The notes beneath the pieces were generated by a model. It did not search any database and had not been told where the DNA came from. It worked only from the letters and a program-made list of their open reading frames with translations. Positions 22,920-34,180 of a DNA stretch of 64,000 nucleotides are shown in pieces (the first letter of the stretch is position 1; each line of letters starts with the position of its first letter). The position numbers and the translations under genes are program-made. The stretch covers positions 27,434,938 through 27,498,937 of the forward strand of contig NC_053146.1 in the NCBI RefSeq assembly GCF_016808335.1, read 5' to 3'. The DNA comes from Panicum virgatum. Its lineage: Eukaryota > Streptophyta > Magnoliopsida > Poales > Poaceae.

Positions 22920-25900
22920 ATGGACCCGCGACACACAGACGCGGAAGACGAACAGTTCTTGTTGAATATGATTGGCGAAGGTCAAGGAGATGTCGCTGAA
23001 CAAGCTGATGATGGCAGCAATACCGACATATATTTGAATATGTCCGGTGATGGAATTGAGGCACCATCTATTCAGGATGACGCTGCTGCTGAACAAAGTG
23101 CTAATGTACATATCACAACTATAATTATTTGTAGTGACAATCATATTTTCATCTGAATCTATATGAATACTATGAATGTTTTTTTATAGCCGTCTGGATC
23201 ATCGTCGCAGCAGAAAAAGACGAAGCGAGGCCCAACAAAAAAACTGGAAGGGCGGTTCATTATAACGGAAGTTGGTCCAGATGGCGAACCGATCGCTCCA
23301 GAAGCTGCCGCCAAAAAATTCATAAGACAATCCGGATGTATTGTCAGGGACCACATCCCGATCAGCTTCAAGCTCTGGAAAGCTTCCAATCCAAGCGAGG
23401 AACGGGATGCGGTACCCGAAAGAGAAAAAGAATGGTGCTGGCGGGAGCTTAAGAAAAACTTCACGGTTCCAGCTGAATCCGAAGAGATATGCAAGCGCTG
23501 GACCCTGAGTAAGATGGCCGAACAACTGCGATCATTCAAGAAAATTTTGACGAAGAAATATATCAAGACCGGGACCACACCCGTATTTACCGGCGAGCTC
23601 GAAAAGCTCAGGGGTCACTGGGATGCATTTGTGGAATACAAGTCTTCAGAGCTTGGGCTTCAAAAGGTGCAGAAGGCCAAAGACAACGCCTCGAAGAAAG
23701 TGTACCATCACACTCTAGGCCAAGGAGGCTACAAGCTTGCAGTACCCAAATGGGAGAAGATGGAGCAGGATCTGCTTGACAGAGGCATCCGACCTGCGAC
23801 CATGAACTGGCCTGAAAGGTCAAGGACCTGGTTTTATGGTCACGGGGGAAGCTTGGACCCAATGACTGGTGACTGCATCTATGGGCCAAACATCCAGCTG
23901 AGCAGCCCAGAGACTACAGGAGGCCATACAAGCAGCGGCCGAGGGAACATTCCAGCCAGATAGAGAGAGGGACGAGCTGACTTACGCCCTTGGGAATCCA
24001 GAGCATCCGGGCCGCACAAGAGGCAAAGGCGTGGTTCCGTGGAAGTATGGGTTCAGGGATTACATTGATTCATATAGAAGCCGGCAAAGAAGAAAGAATG
24101 ATGAGCGGGAGCACCTGCGAAGGCTAGAGGAACGGCTCATGTCACACGATCAAAGACTGGAGGAAGAGGTACAACGCCAAGTGGCCGTAGCAATGAGCCA
24201 GCAACAGCAAGCGCAAACGTTGCCTCCAGAGCCTAGTGTCGTAGCCGATCACCTGTCTCAGCGGAAAAGTAGCTGCGCTTCCACAGACGTCGCCGCTGCC
24301 GAGCCCACGGGGATCCAGGCCGCAGTTGAAGCGTCGGCCCCGCAGCGATTTCCAGTGGATGAGATCACCCACCGGACACCTTGTGACCTGCAGACTGCCG
24401 TTAAGAACTTAATGTTCACTGTTGCGTACGGTACCGCCATGCCAACCGAACCAGGCGACGTGTACCACGGGCAGCAAATTCCGCCTAGATACACAAGAGT
24501 TGGCGTGGAGCAGGTGTGCCAGGGTTGGGAGACGCTCGAGCTTGATATTCCTGGAGGCGATGGGGAGAGGACACTAGCAGAAGCCATTCATGGCTACATC
24601 CTATGGGATAAGCGCTACATTGTCCTAAAGTCGGATGATCAAACACCAAGACCGGCATCTCAGCATGCCTCTCCAAGACCGGCATCTCCGCAAAACTCCC
24701 CAAGGGCAGCACTGTCTCGGCAAGGTTCACCGGCACATTCTCCATCACCATCATCTCATGCGCCGATGAACACTCAAGCGTCACCGTCGCCTCCATGGTC
24801 ACCCCCTCCGCCGCCGGCAAAGAAGCAGAAACGGCCGCCGGCAAAGAAGGTAGCTGCACCGGCTAGGGAGCCTCCAAAGAAGAAGGAAAAGAAGAAGAAA
24901 ACCAAGGAGGCTCCTATTAAACCCTGGGACATGAGCCTTGAAGAATGCGATCGGATAACTCAAGAAAGAGTTAAAGAGCACTTCAAGCCGAAGCCGAAGC
25001 CGGAGCCCGAGAAAGTGATAAATCCGATAGATTTGAAATTTTTTAAGGGAATGTGCGAAGCAAATAAGAGAAAATTCATTCCGAGAGACCCCCCTTCAGA
25101 CTACGAACGCACAATTATCAAAACTACTGAGAAAAAGAAGAGACAATCAAAGTCGTCGTCGTCCGACGTTCCACAGCTCGGAGCCCAAAAGAAACAATCA
25201 ATAGAGCCTCTCGTAGTGGGACAGACGACGCAAGAACAAGACTTTGTTACATTTCTGAAAGAATCAAACCTGACGGCCGCTCAGATTGCAGGGGGAGAAG
25301 ATATTCCAAAGGCCGATGTGGTCGTCAAATGGACGTTTGAGATCGGCAAAACTCTTGTACCCCCCGAAGTAGTGTCTGTGCTTCCAACGCAAATGTATAA
25401 GCTGCACCAGCACTACATGCGTGCGATGGCCGATTGCATCTTCATGCAGGGCGCAAAGATTAAAGATGATGATTTCTTACGGGGGGAGGCCATTCTATGG
25501 ATAAACTGGGAAGAAATTTACCAACTATTCCATCAGGAGGCCCTCGACATCTCTATGGTCGCCTTGTGGGTTCTGTAAGTATTTTACTCTCCTTACGTAT
25601 TGTTTTGCATGATCTCAACATACTGATCTCTTGATTTATTCGGTATCATGTAGAATGGAGATACATACTTGCAGAAGAAAGGGATACTCTCACCTCGGCT
25701 TCATCGACCCAATTACTTGTAATTGGAGGCTTCTACGCGACAATACCGATGAGATATTCCAAATGTTGTTCAAGTACATAAGCGTTTATCACAACAAGCA
25801 AATGATATTGTTTCCTTACAACTTTGCGTGAGTGATTCCTTCCGTCTAACTCTTTCTATTCTGTAATCGAATTGTTTAAACCTTAACTACCAAGAACTGC

Positions 25901-26621
25901 CTCCGTATAATCTTGCAGTGAACACTGGATCCTAATTGTCATAATTCCCGAGAAGAGCCTACTCGTGGTTATGGACTCATTGAGGAGACCTCCAGAACAA
26001 TACGAAAATCTTCTTAACATGATGAAAAAGTAAATCTACCACTACTCCGTCGGTGACTGATAATTTGAATCACTTTGTTACTTGACTATAATTGTTCTAA
26101 TCATGCACAGGGTTTGGAAAGAATTCGCTAAAAATCATCCAGGCAAATTTGACAAGGAATTGAAGATCAAGACAGATTTTCCGGTACGCGCTTGGATGAT
26201 TCGTTGCACGATTCATTAGTTTTATTATATATTCATGTAAATACCTGATAATTTCTTCTCTCTTAAAGTGTATGAGGCAGAAACCAGGCACTGTATTGTG
26301 CGCATACTATGTATGCGAGAACATCCATGGTCTGGTAGGTCCTCCAAAGGGCTGGACAGATTGGGAGGAGGAAGTAAGTAAAAAAACTTGTTAATATTTG
26401 AACTCGTATTTTAATTAGTCGAAATTAATTATCCCCTTTTTCCATAGGTCGGGGAGATGCGCGATAAACTCATACCGGAGGAAAAGGTTATGGCGATTCA
26501 AGAACAATTCTCCGGATTTATTGTTGAGCAAGTCCTCGATCCAAAAGGCGAATTCTACTATGATGGAATATCTAATATTGACAATCACAGTAAATATGAC
26601 AATATACGCGTATATATGTAA
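22920..26621 (+). pseudogene. TnpA-like (Transposase_24) gene with C-terminal Ulp1-like protease, one frameshift
   Basis: Seven exons with GT-AG borders fit: 22920-23105, 23190-25574, 25654-25827, 25919-26029, 26111-26183, 26269-26373 and 26448-26621, about 1,070 codons in all. Residues about 80-290 form the plant Ptta/En/Spm (Transposase_24-like) region, with WTLSKMAEQL and WPERSRTWFYGHGGSLDP. Residues about 560-680 are a Pro/Lys-rich, nuclear-localisation-like linker. The C-terminal 210 residues resemble Ulp1/C48 cysteine proteases: EHW (His) and MDS (Asp) in exon 4 and QKPGTVLCAYYVC (Cys) in exon 6. One extra G near 23898 shifts exon 2 and meets a stop at 23961-23963; it is the only lesion I see. 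In En/Spm, TnpA binds subterminal motifs; the protease role is unknown. Confidence 0.85.
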
Positions 26622-27082
26622 TTAAGAACGAATATAACTATGTAAATATATATGTGTGTCTATGTATTAAATTTCTATTTATGAGTATGTATGTATGTAT
26701 TAAATTTCCAAAAGGCAAATTCTACTATGTAATTAAGAACGAATATACCTATGCAAATATGATGGAGTATGTATGTATTATATATATAAGCACTCCAATA
26801 ATATATATGTGTATATATATATATTTATATAATATTGGTCCTAGACATTTTCATATGTAAAGGAATTCACATGTATAGATATGTGTATACATATATATAT
26901 AAGTGAATTAATTTATATATGAAAACTATCTAGGACAAATATTATATAAGTAACTATATATATATGTATATATTAGTGGAGATCATACACACTGAATTCC
27001 AATACATAAGTTTAATTGAAATGCAAAAGTATAATTGAAATAGAAAAAGAATCGAGAAAAGAAAAACATGAAAAAAAAAGAG

Positions 27083-27300
27083 ACCTTTTGTCCCGGTTGG
27101 TAACACCAACCGGGACAAAAGGGTGCGCCAGCCACGTGGGCGCTGGCTGCACCTTTTGTCCCGGTTGGTGTTACCAACCGGGACAAAAGGTCCTCTTTTG
27201 TCCCGGTTGCCACAACCGGGACAAAAGGGCACCCCCTTTTGTCCCGGACAGGCGTTCCCGGTTGGGAAACCGGGACAACAGCGGTTTCCCAACCGGGACA
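27083..27300 (+). repeat. right subterminal palindrome array of CACTA-2
   Basis: Two perfect palindromes with arms ttttgtcccggttggt and accaaccgggacaaaa come first, then a shorter one (gtcccggttgccacaaccgggac) read in two halves, and a final double inverted unit around ggttgggaaacc. It mirrors the array of CACTA-1 and ends about 20 bases from the terminus. Confidence 0.92.
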
Positions 27301-27322
27301 AATCAACGTTTTTGTAGTAGTG

Positions 27323-27959
27323 TGTCTAGCTGGCACATGTGCTCTCTCTCTCTCACATACAAACTTAATTAGTCATTTCATGTGTTATGGTGGTAGTACA
27401 CAAAGTATTGATAATTTGGTTCGTAGGTTACGTACGGTGAAAATCACTCAAAATCTAGCACCAGCCATCAAACCATCAATAAACCCCACTGGGATGTACA
27501 CACATGGCTAGTACATGCAGTATTGCATTGGTTGATATGCCCGGGCACTCTAGGCTGATGCAACCCCAACTTTTGCTGGTCTGCATCTTCATTTCATGCT
27601 AAGAGATACACATCGTACCCGACAGAATGGTAATAATTGAGATTCTTTTAGCAGAAGGTTGATATTAATAATTGAGATATATATATATATATATAAATAT
27701 ATATATGTATATTTGTGTCGACTTTAATATTTCTTGTGTCAAGTATATATAGTAACACAACAGGCATTACTGTTGAGTATCTACTTGCATTATTGCGAGG
27801 ACCAAGAGTTTCTTCCCTGAAGACCATGGAAGGAGCTTAATTATTAATTCATCAATTGACAGTATCGAAATAAGTTTTTTTTCTTTTTGGATCGATTCTT
27901 ACAGTAATCTTACTGAAAATCCATTTGGCTGACAACTACGTACAAGAGGACGTGCGTGC
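27323..27959. other. flank between CACTA-2 and the copia element
   Basis: This 640-bp stretch contains a CT-rich patch just right of the CACTA-2 target duplication, a ta microsatellite at about 27678-27710, and otherwise unremarkable AT-rich sequence. I see no gene in it. Confidence 0.5.
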
Positions 27960-28450
27960 TGTTGGTGATATGCCCAAGAGCCCATCATCACAATACGGTT
28001 TAAAGGCCCAAAAAGATATTGATCCAAGAGGGATTAGGGTTACTAATGGGCCTATGGGATAGAAGCCCATTAGTACGCCCTATATATACGAGGGAGGGGC
28101 TAGGGGGGCGATACCCTGTGAGCCGCGCCACCTCCTAGCCGCCGCCCCTCCCTCTCTCTCGGCCGCCGCCCTTGCCGTGCGTGCGGTGCTAGCACACCGA
28201 CGCCTGGCGTTTCATCCCCGTACGTGTGGACTCCGTGGAGGCGCTGCTGCGAACTGTTGCGCTGATCGGCTGCTGGGATCAAGTACGAGGAGCTCGGTTC
28301 GTGGGACGTGATTGACTACTTCCTCTACATCGACGCGCGACTTCTTCCGCTGCGCTGCGCGTCTAGTGGTAACGATCTATGATCTTCTACTCGCAAGTAT
28401 CTTGGGTATATGCGGTAGTGATGCTAGCATAGCCTACCCGTTTCCCAACA
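27960..28450 (+). repeat. 5' LTR of the copia element (491 bp)
   Basis: It starts TGTTGG and ends CCAACA, a perfect 6-bp inverted repeat. A TATA-like segment (tatatata) lies at about 28081-28087, followed by GC-rich sequence. The LTR is followed after one base by the primer-binding site. Confidence 0.93.
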
Positions 28451-28451
28451 G

Positions 28452-28467
28452 TGGTATCAGAGCCAGG
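28452..28467 (+). other. primer-binding site (initiator Met tRNA)
   Basis: The sequence tggtatcagagccagg is complementary to the 3' end of plant initiator methionine tRNA and begins one base after the LTR, the standard priming site for copia elements. A leader of about 1.35 kb without a convincing gene follows, up to the gag start. Confidence 0.93.
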
Positions 28468-29817
28468 TTGCGTAGTTTTTGGTCTGGATCTTTTGCATAT
28501 AGGTGATATGTTGTTGTAGTAGATTGGATCTATTACTTTTGCACGGTTTGATTAGATCAATTGGTCATAAGGGGTTAAAACTGGAGCGAGTTGATTGCGC
28601 GGCATGTGACAAAAGATTAGTTTGTGTTCTTTCTTTGTTATGCATACGACATGTCCCTACCGGCTGGAATCACCATCGGGACTAACTGTGTGCACAGTCA
28701 GCAGATTGAACCAACAGATCGAGGTCATGTGTAGATGCAGTCTTCTCAAGTGCAAAGTTTGCACGGTCAATGTGATTGACCTAGTGAAAATTGAGGCATT
28801 ATGAATGGCTCAGATTTGAGGTGATGCGATCACTCTGATGAGATTTTCATAGGGACCGCCGTTGCTTTCTCGCTGTAGCGGCTTCCCAAGCGCTACTTTG
28901 GTAGAACACGTCGTACGCCTAACTTGTTTTTGTAGGGTGTGATGTGAATGGTATGGCCTCAATGTCATGTGATGATGTATGTGATGATTTGTGCGGCCTG
29001 CGTGTCGCAAGTTAACACAACCGGGTTGAGGTTGCACCATTATTGTATAACGACCTGCGTGTCGACTTGTGATGTTTGAATCCTCATGTAATTATTTCAC
29101 TAGCTATTAGATGTAGTAGCTTAGTATCTTTTCATGGAGACTTCAATCATGATGGCGATGATGATCACCACAAGACAGGACGGATGGCAATGGAGGTCAC
29201 CTTGGAGCCATGGTGATGGAGCCCATTGTGATGCAAGAGGCCATACTATTCACAATATAATATGATTATATGCTTGTGATGTTTATTTTCCTGTCATACT
29301 ATTCTTTCATGCTTTTACATATGGTGGATGCTTTAATCATGATAGAATAGCTTCCCTCAGAAAAGGTTGAGTTTTTGATGCCTTTTACCAATAGCTGCAC
29401 CTATAAATTTTGATCGTTGTGTGGTAGGTTTACCAAAGTAGAGTACCCTCAGCTATCACTTTTGTATAGGGTGGATGTCGGACATTCACAAGCATAGTAT
29501 TGGTTTACTCAACAAAGCTATCAAAACAGTTTTGGGCTTTAAGGCATAGGGTTGGGGCCGGGGCATTGGATGCCACCCAACAAACAAGAGTCGCATAGAG
29601 ATGTGATTAGTAATTTGTTGCTTACCTGTATCACTATTTTTCTAGGCGTGATGCTAAAGCTCACTAGGATTTTAGTGATTATGGATCTTGAACCACTATA
29701 TGTCATTAGAGGGAAGATGACTTTGATATAGTAGGTTGTCTTTTGTTAAATCAGTTAATGAAAGTCTTTTACATAAACTTAGTGCTGAAATCTTGCTTTA
29801 CTTTAATGTTGTAGATC

Positions 29818-30492
29818 ATGTCTGCCAGTAACAATTCCGCTTTCAATTTGCGTTCTGTTCTTGAGAAAGAAAAGTTGAATGGAACAAACTTTATTGATTG
29901 GTACCGCAACCTGAGAATTGTTCTCAGGCAAGAGAAAAAGGAGTATGTTCTTGAGCAGCCATATCCTGATGATCTCCCTGACAATGCAACTACTGCTGAT
30001 CGTAGAGCTTATGAGAAGCACTGCAATGACTCACTTGATGTCAGCTGTCTGATGCTCGCCACCATGTCCCCTGATCTGCAGAAGCAGTATGAGCATGCGG
30101 ATGCTCATACCATGATCGAGGGGCTGCGTGGGATGTTTCAGAACCAAGCCAGGACTGAGAGGTTCAATATCTCAAAGTCCTTGTTTGCGTGCAAGCTGAC
30201 AGAAGGTAGCACAGTCAGTCCTCATGTGATCAAAATGATTGGTTACATTGAGACTTTGGACAGACTTGGTTCTGAACTTCACCAAGACTTGGCTACTGAT
30301 GTTATTCTCCAGTCGCTCCCGGCGAGCTATGAGCCTTTTATCATGAACTTTCAGATGAATGGCTTGGATAAAACATTGAGTGAGTTGCATGGGATGCTAA
30401 AGACAGTAGAGGAGAGCATTAAGAAGAATCCCAATCATGTGATGATGATTCAGAAGGGGGAACAAAAAGAGGAAGCGTTGGACGCCTCCTAA
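29818..30492 (+). pseudogene. copia gag N-terminal ORF
   Basis: The frame starts MSASNNSAFNLRS and encodes the copia capsid (UBN2/Retrotran_gag-like) region, with LNGTNFIDWYRNLRIVL near the start and LQSLPASYEPFI near residue 165. It runs 224 codons before a frameshift around 30460 takes it to a stop. In the next frame the nucleocapsid continues to about 30650. There the zinc knuckle reads CFHCHEKEYWSRNC: the histidine ligand of the usual CX2CX4HX4C pattern is a tyrosine. The capsid part looks sound, but the knuckle is probably defective. Confidence 0.88.
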
Positions 30493-32372
30493 TCCCAAAG
30501 GTAAAGGCAAGGAAAAGAGTTCCGGTGGTGAGTCCTCGGGCTCTAAGCTAAAGCCAGCACCTAAGGCCAAATCTGGCCCTACTTCTGAGGATGAATGCTT
30601 CCACTGTCATGAAAAGGAATATTGGTCTAGGAACTGCAAGAAGTACTTGGAAGAAAAGAAGAAGAAGAAGGGAAGTGAGATTTCCACTTCAGGTATAAAT
30701 GTTATAGAAATAAATATTGCATTATCTTCTAGTGAATCATGGGTATTTGATACTGGATCGATGATTCACACTTGCAAATCATTGCAGGGTCTAAGTGAGA
30801 CTAGAAGATTTGCAAGAGGCGAGTTGGACGTTCGTGTCGGCAACGGCGCAAAGGTTGCGGTGTTGGCAGTCGGCACCTACCACTTGTCTCTACCCTCCGG
30901 ATTAGTTTTGGAATTAAATAATTGTTATTGCATTCCTGCTTTGAGCAAGAACATTATTTCTTCTTCATGTTTGGAAGAAGTTGGTGATTTTAAGATTGTA
31001 ATAGAGAACAAACGTTGTTCTATTTTTTGCAATAGTATTTTTTATGCTCATTGTCCATTGGTGAATGGATTATATGTTCTTGATCTTGAGGATAAATCTG
31101 TCTGTAACATTAATAATAAGAGGCTTAGACCAAATGATTTGAATCCCACTTTTATTTGGCATTGTCGCTTAGGTCATATAAATGAGAAGCGCATTGAACA
31201 ACTCCATAAAGATGGATTATTAAGCTCATTTGATTTTGAATCATTTGACACATGTGAGTCTTGTTTGCTTGGAAAGATGACCAAAGCGCCTTTCGCTGGT
31301 CATAGTGAAAGGGCGAGTGACTTGTTGGGACTTGTACATACCGATGTATGTGGACCAATGAGCTCAATAGCCAGAGGTGGTTTTCAGTACTTCATTACTT
31401 TCACTGATGACTTTAGTAGATATGGCTATATCTACTTAATGAGGCACAAGTCTGAATCGTTTGAAAAGTTCAAAGAATTTCAGAATGAAGTACAAAATCA
31501 ATTAGGCAAGACAATTAAATTTCTGCGATCTGATCGTGGAGGAGAATATTTGAGCCTTGAATTTGGTGATCATTTGAAGCAATGTGGAATTATTCCGCAG
31601 CTAACTCCGCCCGGAACGCCTCAATGGAATGGGGTATCCGAACGGAGGAATCGAACCTTGTTGGACATGGTTAGGTCCATGATGAGCCAAGCTGATCTTC
31701 CATTGTCATTTTGGGGTTATGCTCTTGAAACTGCTGCGTTCACACTGAATAGGGTTCCAAGTAAGTCTGTTGAGAAAACACCATATGAGATATGGACTGG
31801 GAAGCGTCCCGGATTATCTTTTCTCAAAGTTTGGGGATGTGAGCCTTATGTCAAACGTTTGATGTCAGATAAGCTCACTCCAAAGTCAGACAAATGCTTC
31901 TTTGTGGGGTATTCTAGGGAAACCAAAGGATATTATTTTTACAATAAGGCGGAAGGCAAAGTGGTTGTCGCTCGTAATGATGTTTTCTTAGAAAAGGAGT
32001 TTCTCTCAAAAAGATTTAGTGGGAGCTAGGTGCAACTTGAAGAAATTCAGGAAACACCCGAAACTGTTTCAGCAACCACTGAACATCCACGGGATGTGCA
32101 AGATGTTGTACAACCCGTAGTTGAGGCACCAGCCCCACGAAGGTCTATAAGGGTACGTCGCGCTACTGACAAGCTCAACCTCCTTATTACAGAGGAGCGC
32201 CACGTATTATTGATGGAAAATGATGAGCCCTTGACCTACAAAGAAGCAATGATGGGACCCGACTCCGACAAATGGCTTGAAGCCATGGAATCCGAGTTAA
32301 AATCCATGCATGATAATCAAGTTTGGAACTTGGTCGATCAAATTGACAGTGTGAGACCTGTCGACTGTCGAA
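30493..32372 (+). pseudogene. copia pol: protease, integrase, truncated before reverse transcriptase
   Basis: After the nucleocapsid, the frame holds an aspartic protease (WVFDTGS near 30750), the GAG-pre-integrase zinc region (WHCRLGH with a later CESCLLGK), and the integrase core with TDVCGP, TDDFSRYGY, RSDRGGEYL and NGVSERRNRTL, giving the D,D-35-E residues. A TAG at 32027-32029 interrupts the frame. Beyond it the linker to the reverse transcriptase is readable as far as WNLVDQIDSVRPVDC, where the sequence jumps into LTR. The whole reverse transcriptase and RNase H are missing. Confidence 0.92.
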
Positions 32373-32529
32373 TCGGTTCGTGGGACGTGATCGACCACTT
32401 CCTCTACATCGACGCGCGACTTCTTCCGCTGCGCTGCGCGTCTAGTGGTAACGATCTATGATCTTCTACTCGCAAGTATCTTTGGTATATGCGGTAGTGA
32501 TGCTAGCGTAGCCTACCCGTTTCCCAACA
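32373..32529 (+). repeat. 3' LTR remnant of the copia element (157 bp)
   Basis: These bases match the last 157 bp of the 5' LTR with 4 substitutions, up to the terminal ccaaca. The upstream two thirds of the LTR are gone together with the end of pol, so the deletion removed the LTR promoter part but left the outer end and target duplication intact. Confidence 0.92.
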
Positions 32530-32641
32530 CGTGCACCCGTAGAGACGACGGGCATCAGCGAACAGTACCCTGCTCAGCAGTCAGCGAACACACACGATGC
32601 CTATTACTGATGTGGGTAGCTTGGTGCCACCGCAATCTGTC

Positions 32642-32650
32642 GATAAATAG
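32642..32650 (+). promoter_or_regulatory. TATA-like element of a truncated host gene
   Basis: The sequence gataaatag stands about 78 bases upstream of an ATG with a signal-peptide-like product and is followed by a CA-rich leader, an arrangement usual for plant promoters. The copia insertion lies about 110 bases upstream of it. Confidence 0.45.
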
Positions 32651-32726
32651 CGCCCGGCCAGCCGCCGCAAAACACACACTTGGCCACAAAGAAACACACA
32701 CACCCGCCAGCACCCTACTACCCAGC

Positions 32727-32890
32727 ATGGCATCCTCTGCTGCCTTCTGCTTCATGCTCATCGTGATCACCATGGGCGAGCTGACGTCGCTGGTTTCAGC
32801 TGGGGGCAGCGCCAGCCAGGAGCTGATGACGCCGCTGCCGCCGGGATATGCTACTGCTGGAGGCAGCGCCGGTGGGGGATCTGATGACAC
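32727..32890 (+). pseudogene. N-terminus of a secreted host protein, truncated
   Basis: The reading frame starts MASSAAFCFMLIVITMGELT, with a short polar start, a hydrophobic core and a small-residue site (LVSA) as in plant signal peptides. It continues into a Gly/Ser/Pro-rich mature part. It runs into sequence whose minus strand is retrotransposon gag, so the gene is cut somewhere between about 32830 and 32900; the apparent stop at 32907-32909 is probably beyond the junction. The family is not recognised. With the copia element upstream and a gypsy fragment inside, it is unlikely to be functional. Confidence 0.5.
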
Positions 32891-32896
32891 TGCCTG

Positions 32897-34180
32897 TCCG
32901 ACCGCCTGATGTACAATATCCAAAATTCTGTTGTCACGCTGCGCCTCAATCAATGGCTGGAGAGTACGGAAATCAAACTTTTTGACCACCTCACCAGCCC
33001 TGGTTGTGCTCAAAGACTTAAGGCATTCTTGTTCATAGACCTTTGTGGCCCGATCGAGCTCCACCTTCTGCTCATCCTTTAGCTTGTCCTTGTCCACCGG
33101 GTTGTAGTTATCCTCGTTGACTTCGGACTTTGACATGTCGATTCTTCTTGTCCCACCAGGCGTGCCAAAAGATGTGTTGACGCGAAAAGATCACACACCA
33201 AGCCCAAGAGCACCGTTCGCCAAGCTCAGACTGCACTCGATTCAAACCAAGGCGTGCCAGTCAATTTGACCTGAAAATTGACAAGAAATCAACAAACCGT
33301 CAAATTCGAGAGCGCATCGGCTGGATTTCCGAATAACTATCACGCAGCGTATCGGCAAGTGGCTGCCGGTATAGAAAACGACAATAGATCGAACAGGATA
33401 AACAAGTCTTAAAAGCGATCTGCAAGAGATCAGCAAGAAACTGCCGATATCAGTAGCAATGACAGTTAGATCTGACCAGCACGTGCCACACAAACCCACG
33501 AATGTATGGATATGAGCAAAACTGAGCTCACAACAGATTAATCGGCTTTGCAAGATTTTTAACGTAAAAGCAAAAAGAGCTAACAGCCGATTAAACAGAT
33601 TATGAGCCGGGTAAATTGTGAACAAATCTAGACGAGAAAACAGCGATACGCTAGAGATCAAAGCCTAGATAAATTCGATAACTTTGGAATAGATCTGAAC
33701 AAAACAACAACGATACACCCGGAAGCTAAAGCTCAGATTTACTCGGTAGAGGAACACTTGCCAACAAATCAAGTCGCTCGAATGTGAGGCGTCCTTGATC
33801 AGGTTGAAAGAACTCGCAGAAAAGAAAATAGGGAAGCCGCCGACAGAAAATTAAATTGCAAGAAATTGTAAAGTTGTGTTTGTTGGATGTGTATCAATCT
33901 TCTATAAAGACCAGGAGTAATATTTATATCCTATGCTAACCGAGTCCTAGACGATCACGGCAAAACACAATCTTAACACAAAAGAAAAACTATCTCTAAA
34001 CAAAATATTGCAACCAAATCGGAACCAAAAAATCTGGTCAACTTTATCTCTCCACCAGTCAACAGGATCTTACATTGGCCATGCACCGTCAGCTTGACAA
34101 ATCCAACGGCCCGTCCAAACAGCAATCATTTCTCCTTTCCAACACTCTATCCCGACACGTGTCAAAATCTGGTGTCAACA
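32897..34180 (-). mobile_element. fragment of a gypsy-type retrotransposon: 5' LTR and gag start
   Basis: On the minus strand, an LTR-like unit of about 1,006 bp runs from 34180 (TGTTGACACC) to 33175 (GCGTCAACA), with inverted TGTTGAC/GTCAACA ends. It is followed by a primer-site-like segment containing ttttggcacgcctggtggga and by an ATG at 33134-33136. The open frame of about 80 codons (MSKSEVNEDNYNPVDKDK onward) is gag-like, rich in Lys, Glu and Asp, and ends at the junction with the host gene. The rest of the element is missing. Confidence 0.7.

Larger units (their letters stand above)
15502..27322 (+). mobile_element. CACTA-2: full-length, near-intact CACTA (En/Spm) transposon
   Basis: The left end is cactactacaaaacaggcc and the right end tttttgtagtagtg, flanked by the 3-bp duplication tgt (15499-15501 and 27323-27325). 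Gene and repeat order equals that of CACTA-1. The transposase gene is uninterrupted, the small ORF is intact and the TnpA/Ulp1 gene has a single visible frameshift, so this copy is the younger or better preserved of the two. The different target duplications show that the two elements inserted separately and did not arise by simple duplication of one locus. The stretch 20815-21450 is AT-rich without genes. Confidence 0.95.
27960..32529 (+). mobile_element. Ty1/copia LTR retrotransposon, internally deleted
   Basis: The element is bounded by tgttggtgatatgccc at the left and cccgtttcccaaca at the right, with the 5-bp duplication cgtgc on both sides (27955-27959 and 32530-32534). It keeps a complete 5' LTR, a primer-binding site, gag, protease and integrase (integrase before reverse transcriptase, the copia order). 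A single deletion joins the very start of the reverse transcriptase region to the last 157 bp of the 3' LTR. The overlapping 157 bp of the two LTRs differ at 4 sites. It cannot move on its own. Confidence 0.95.
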
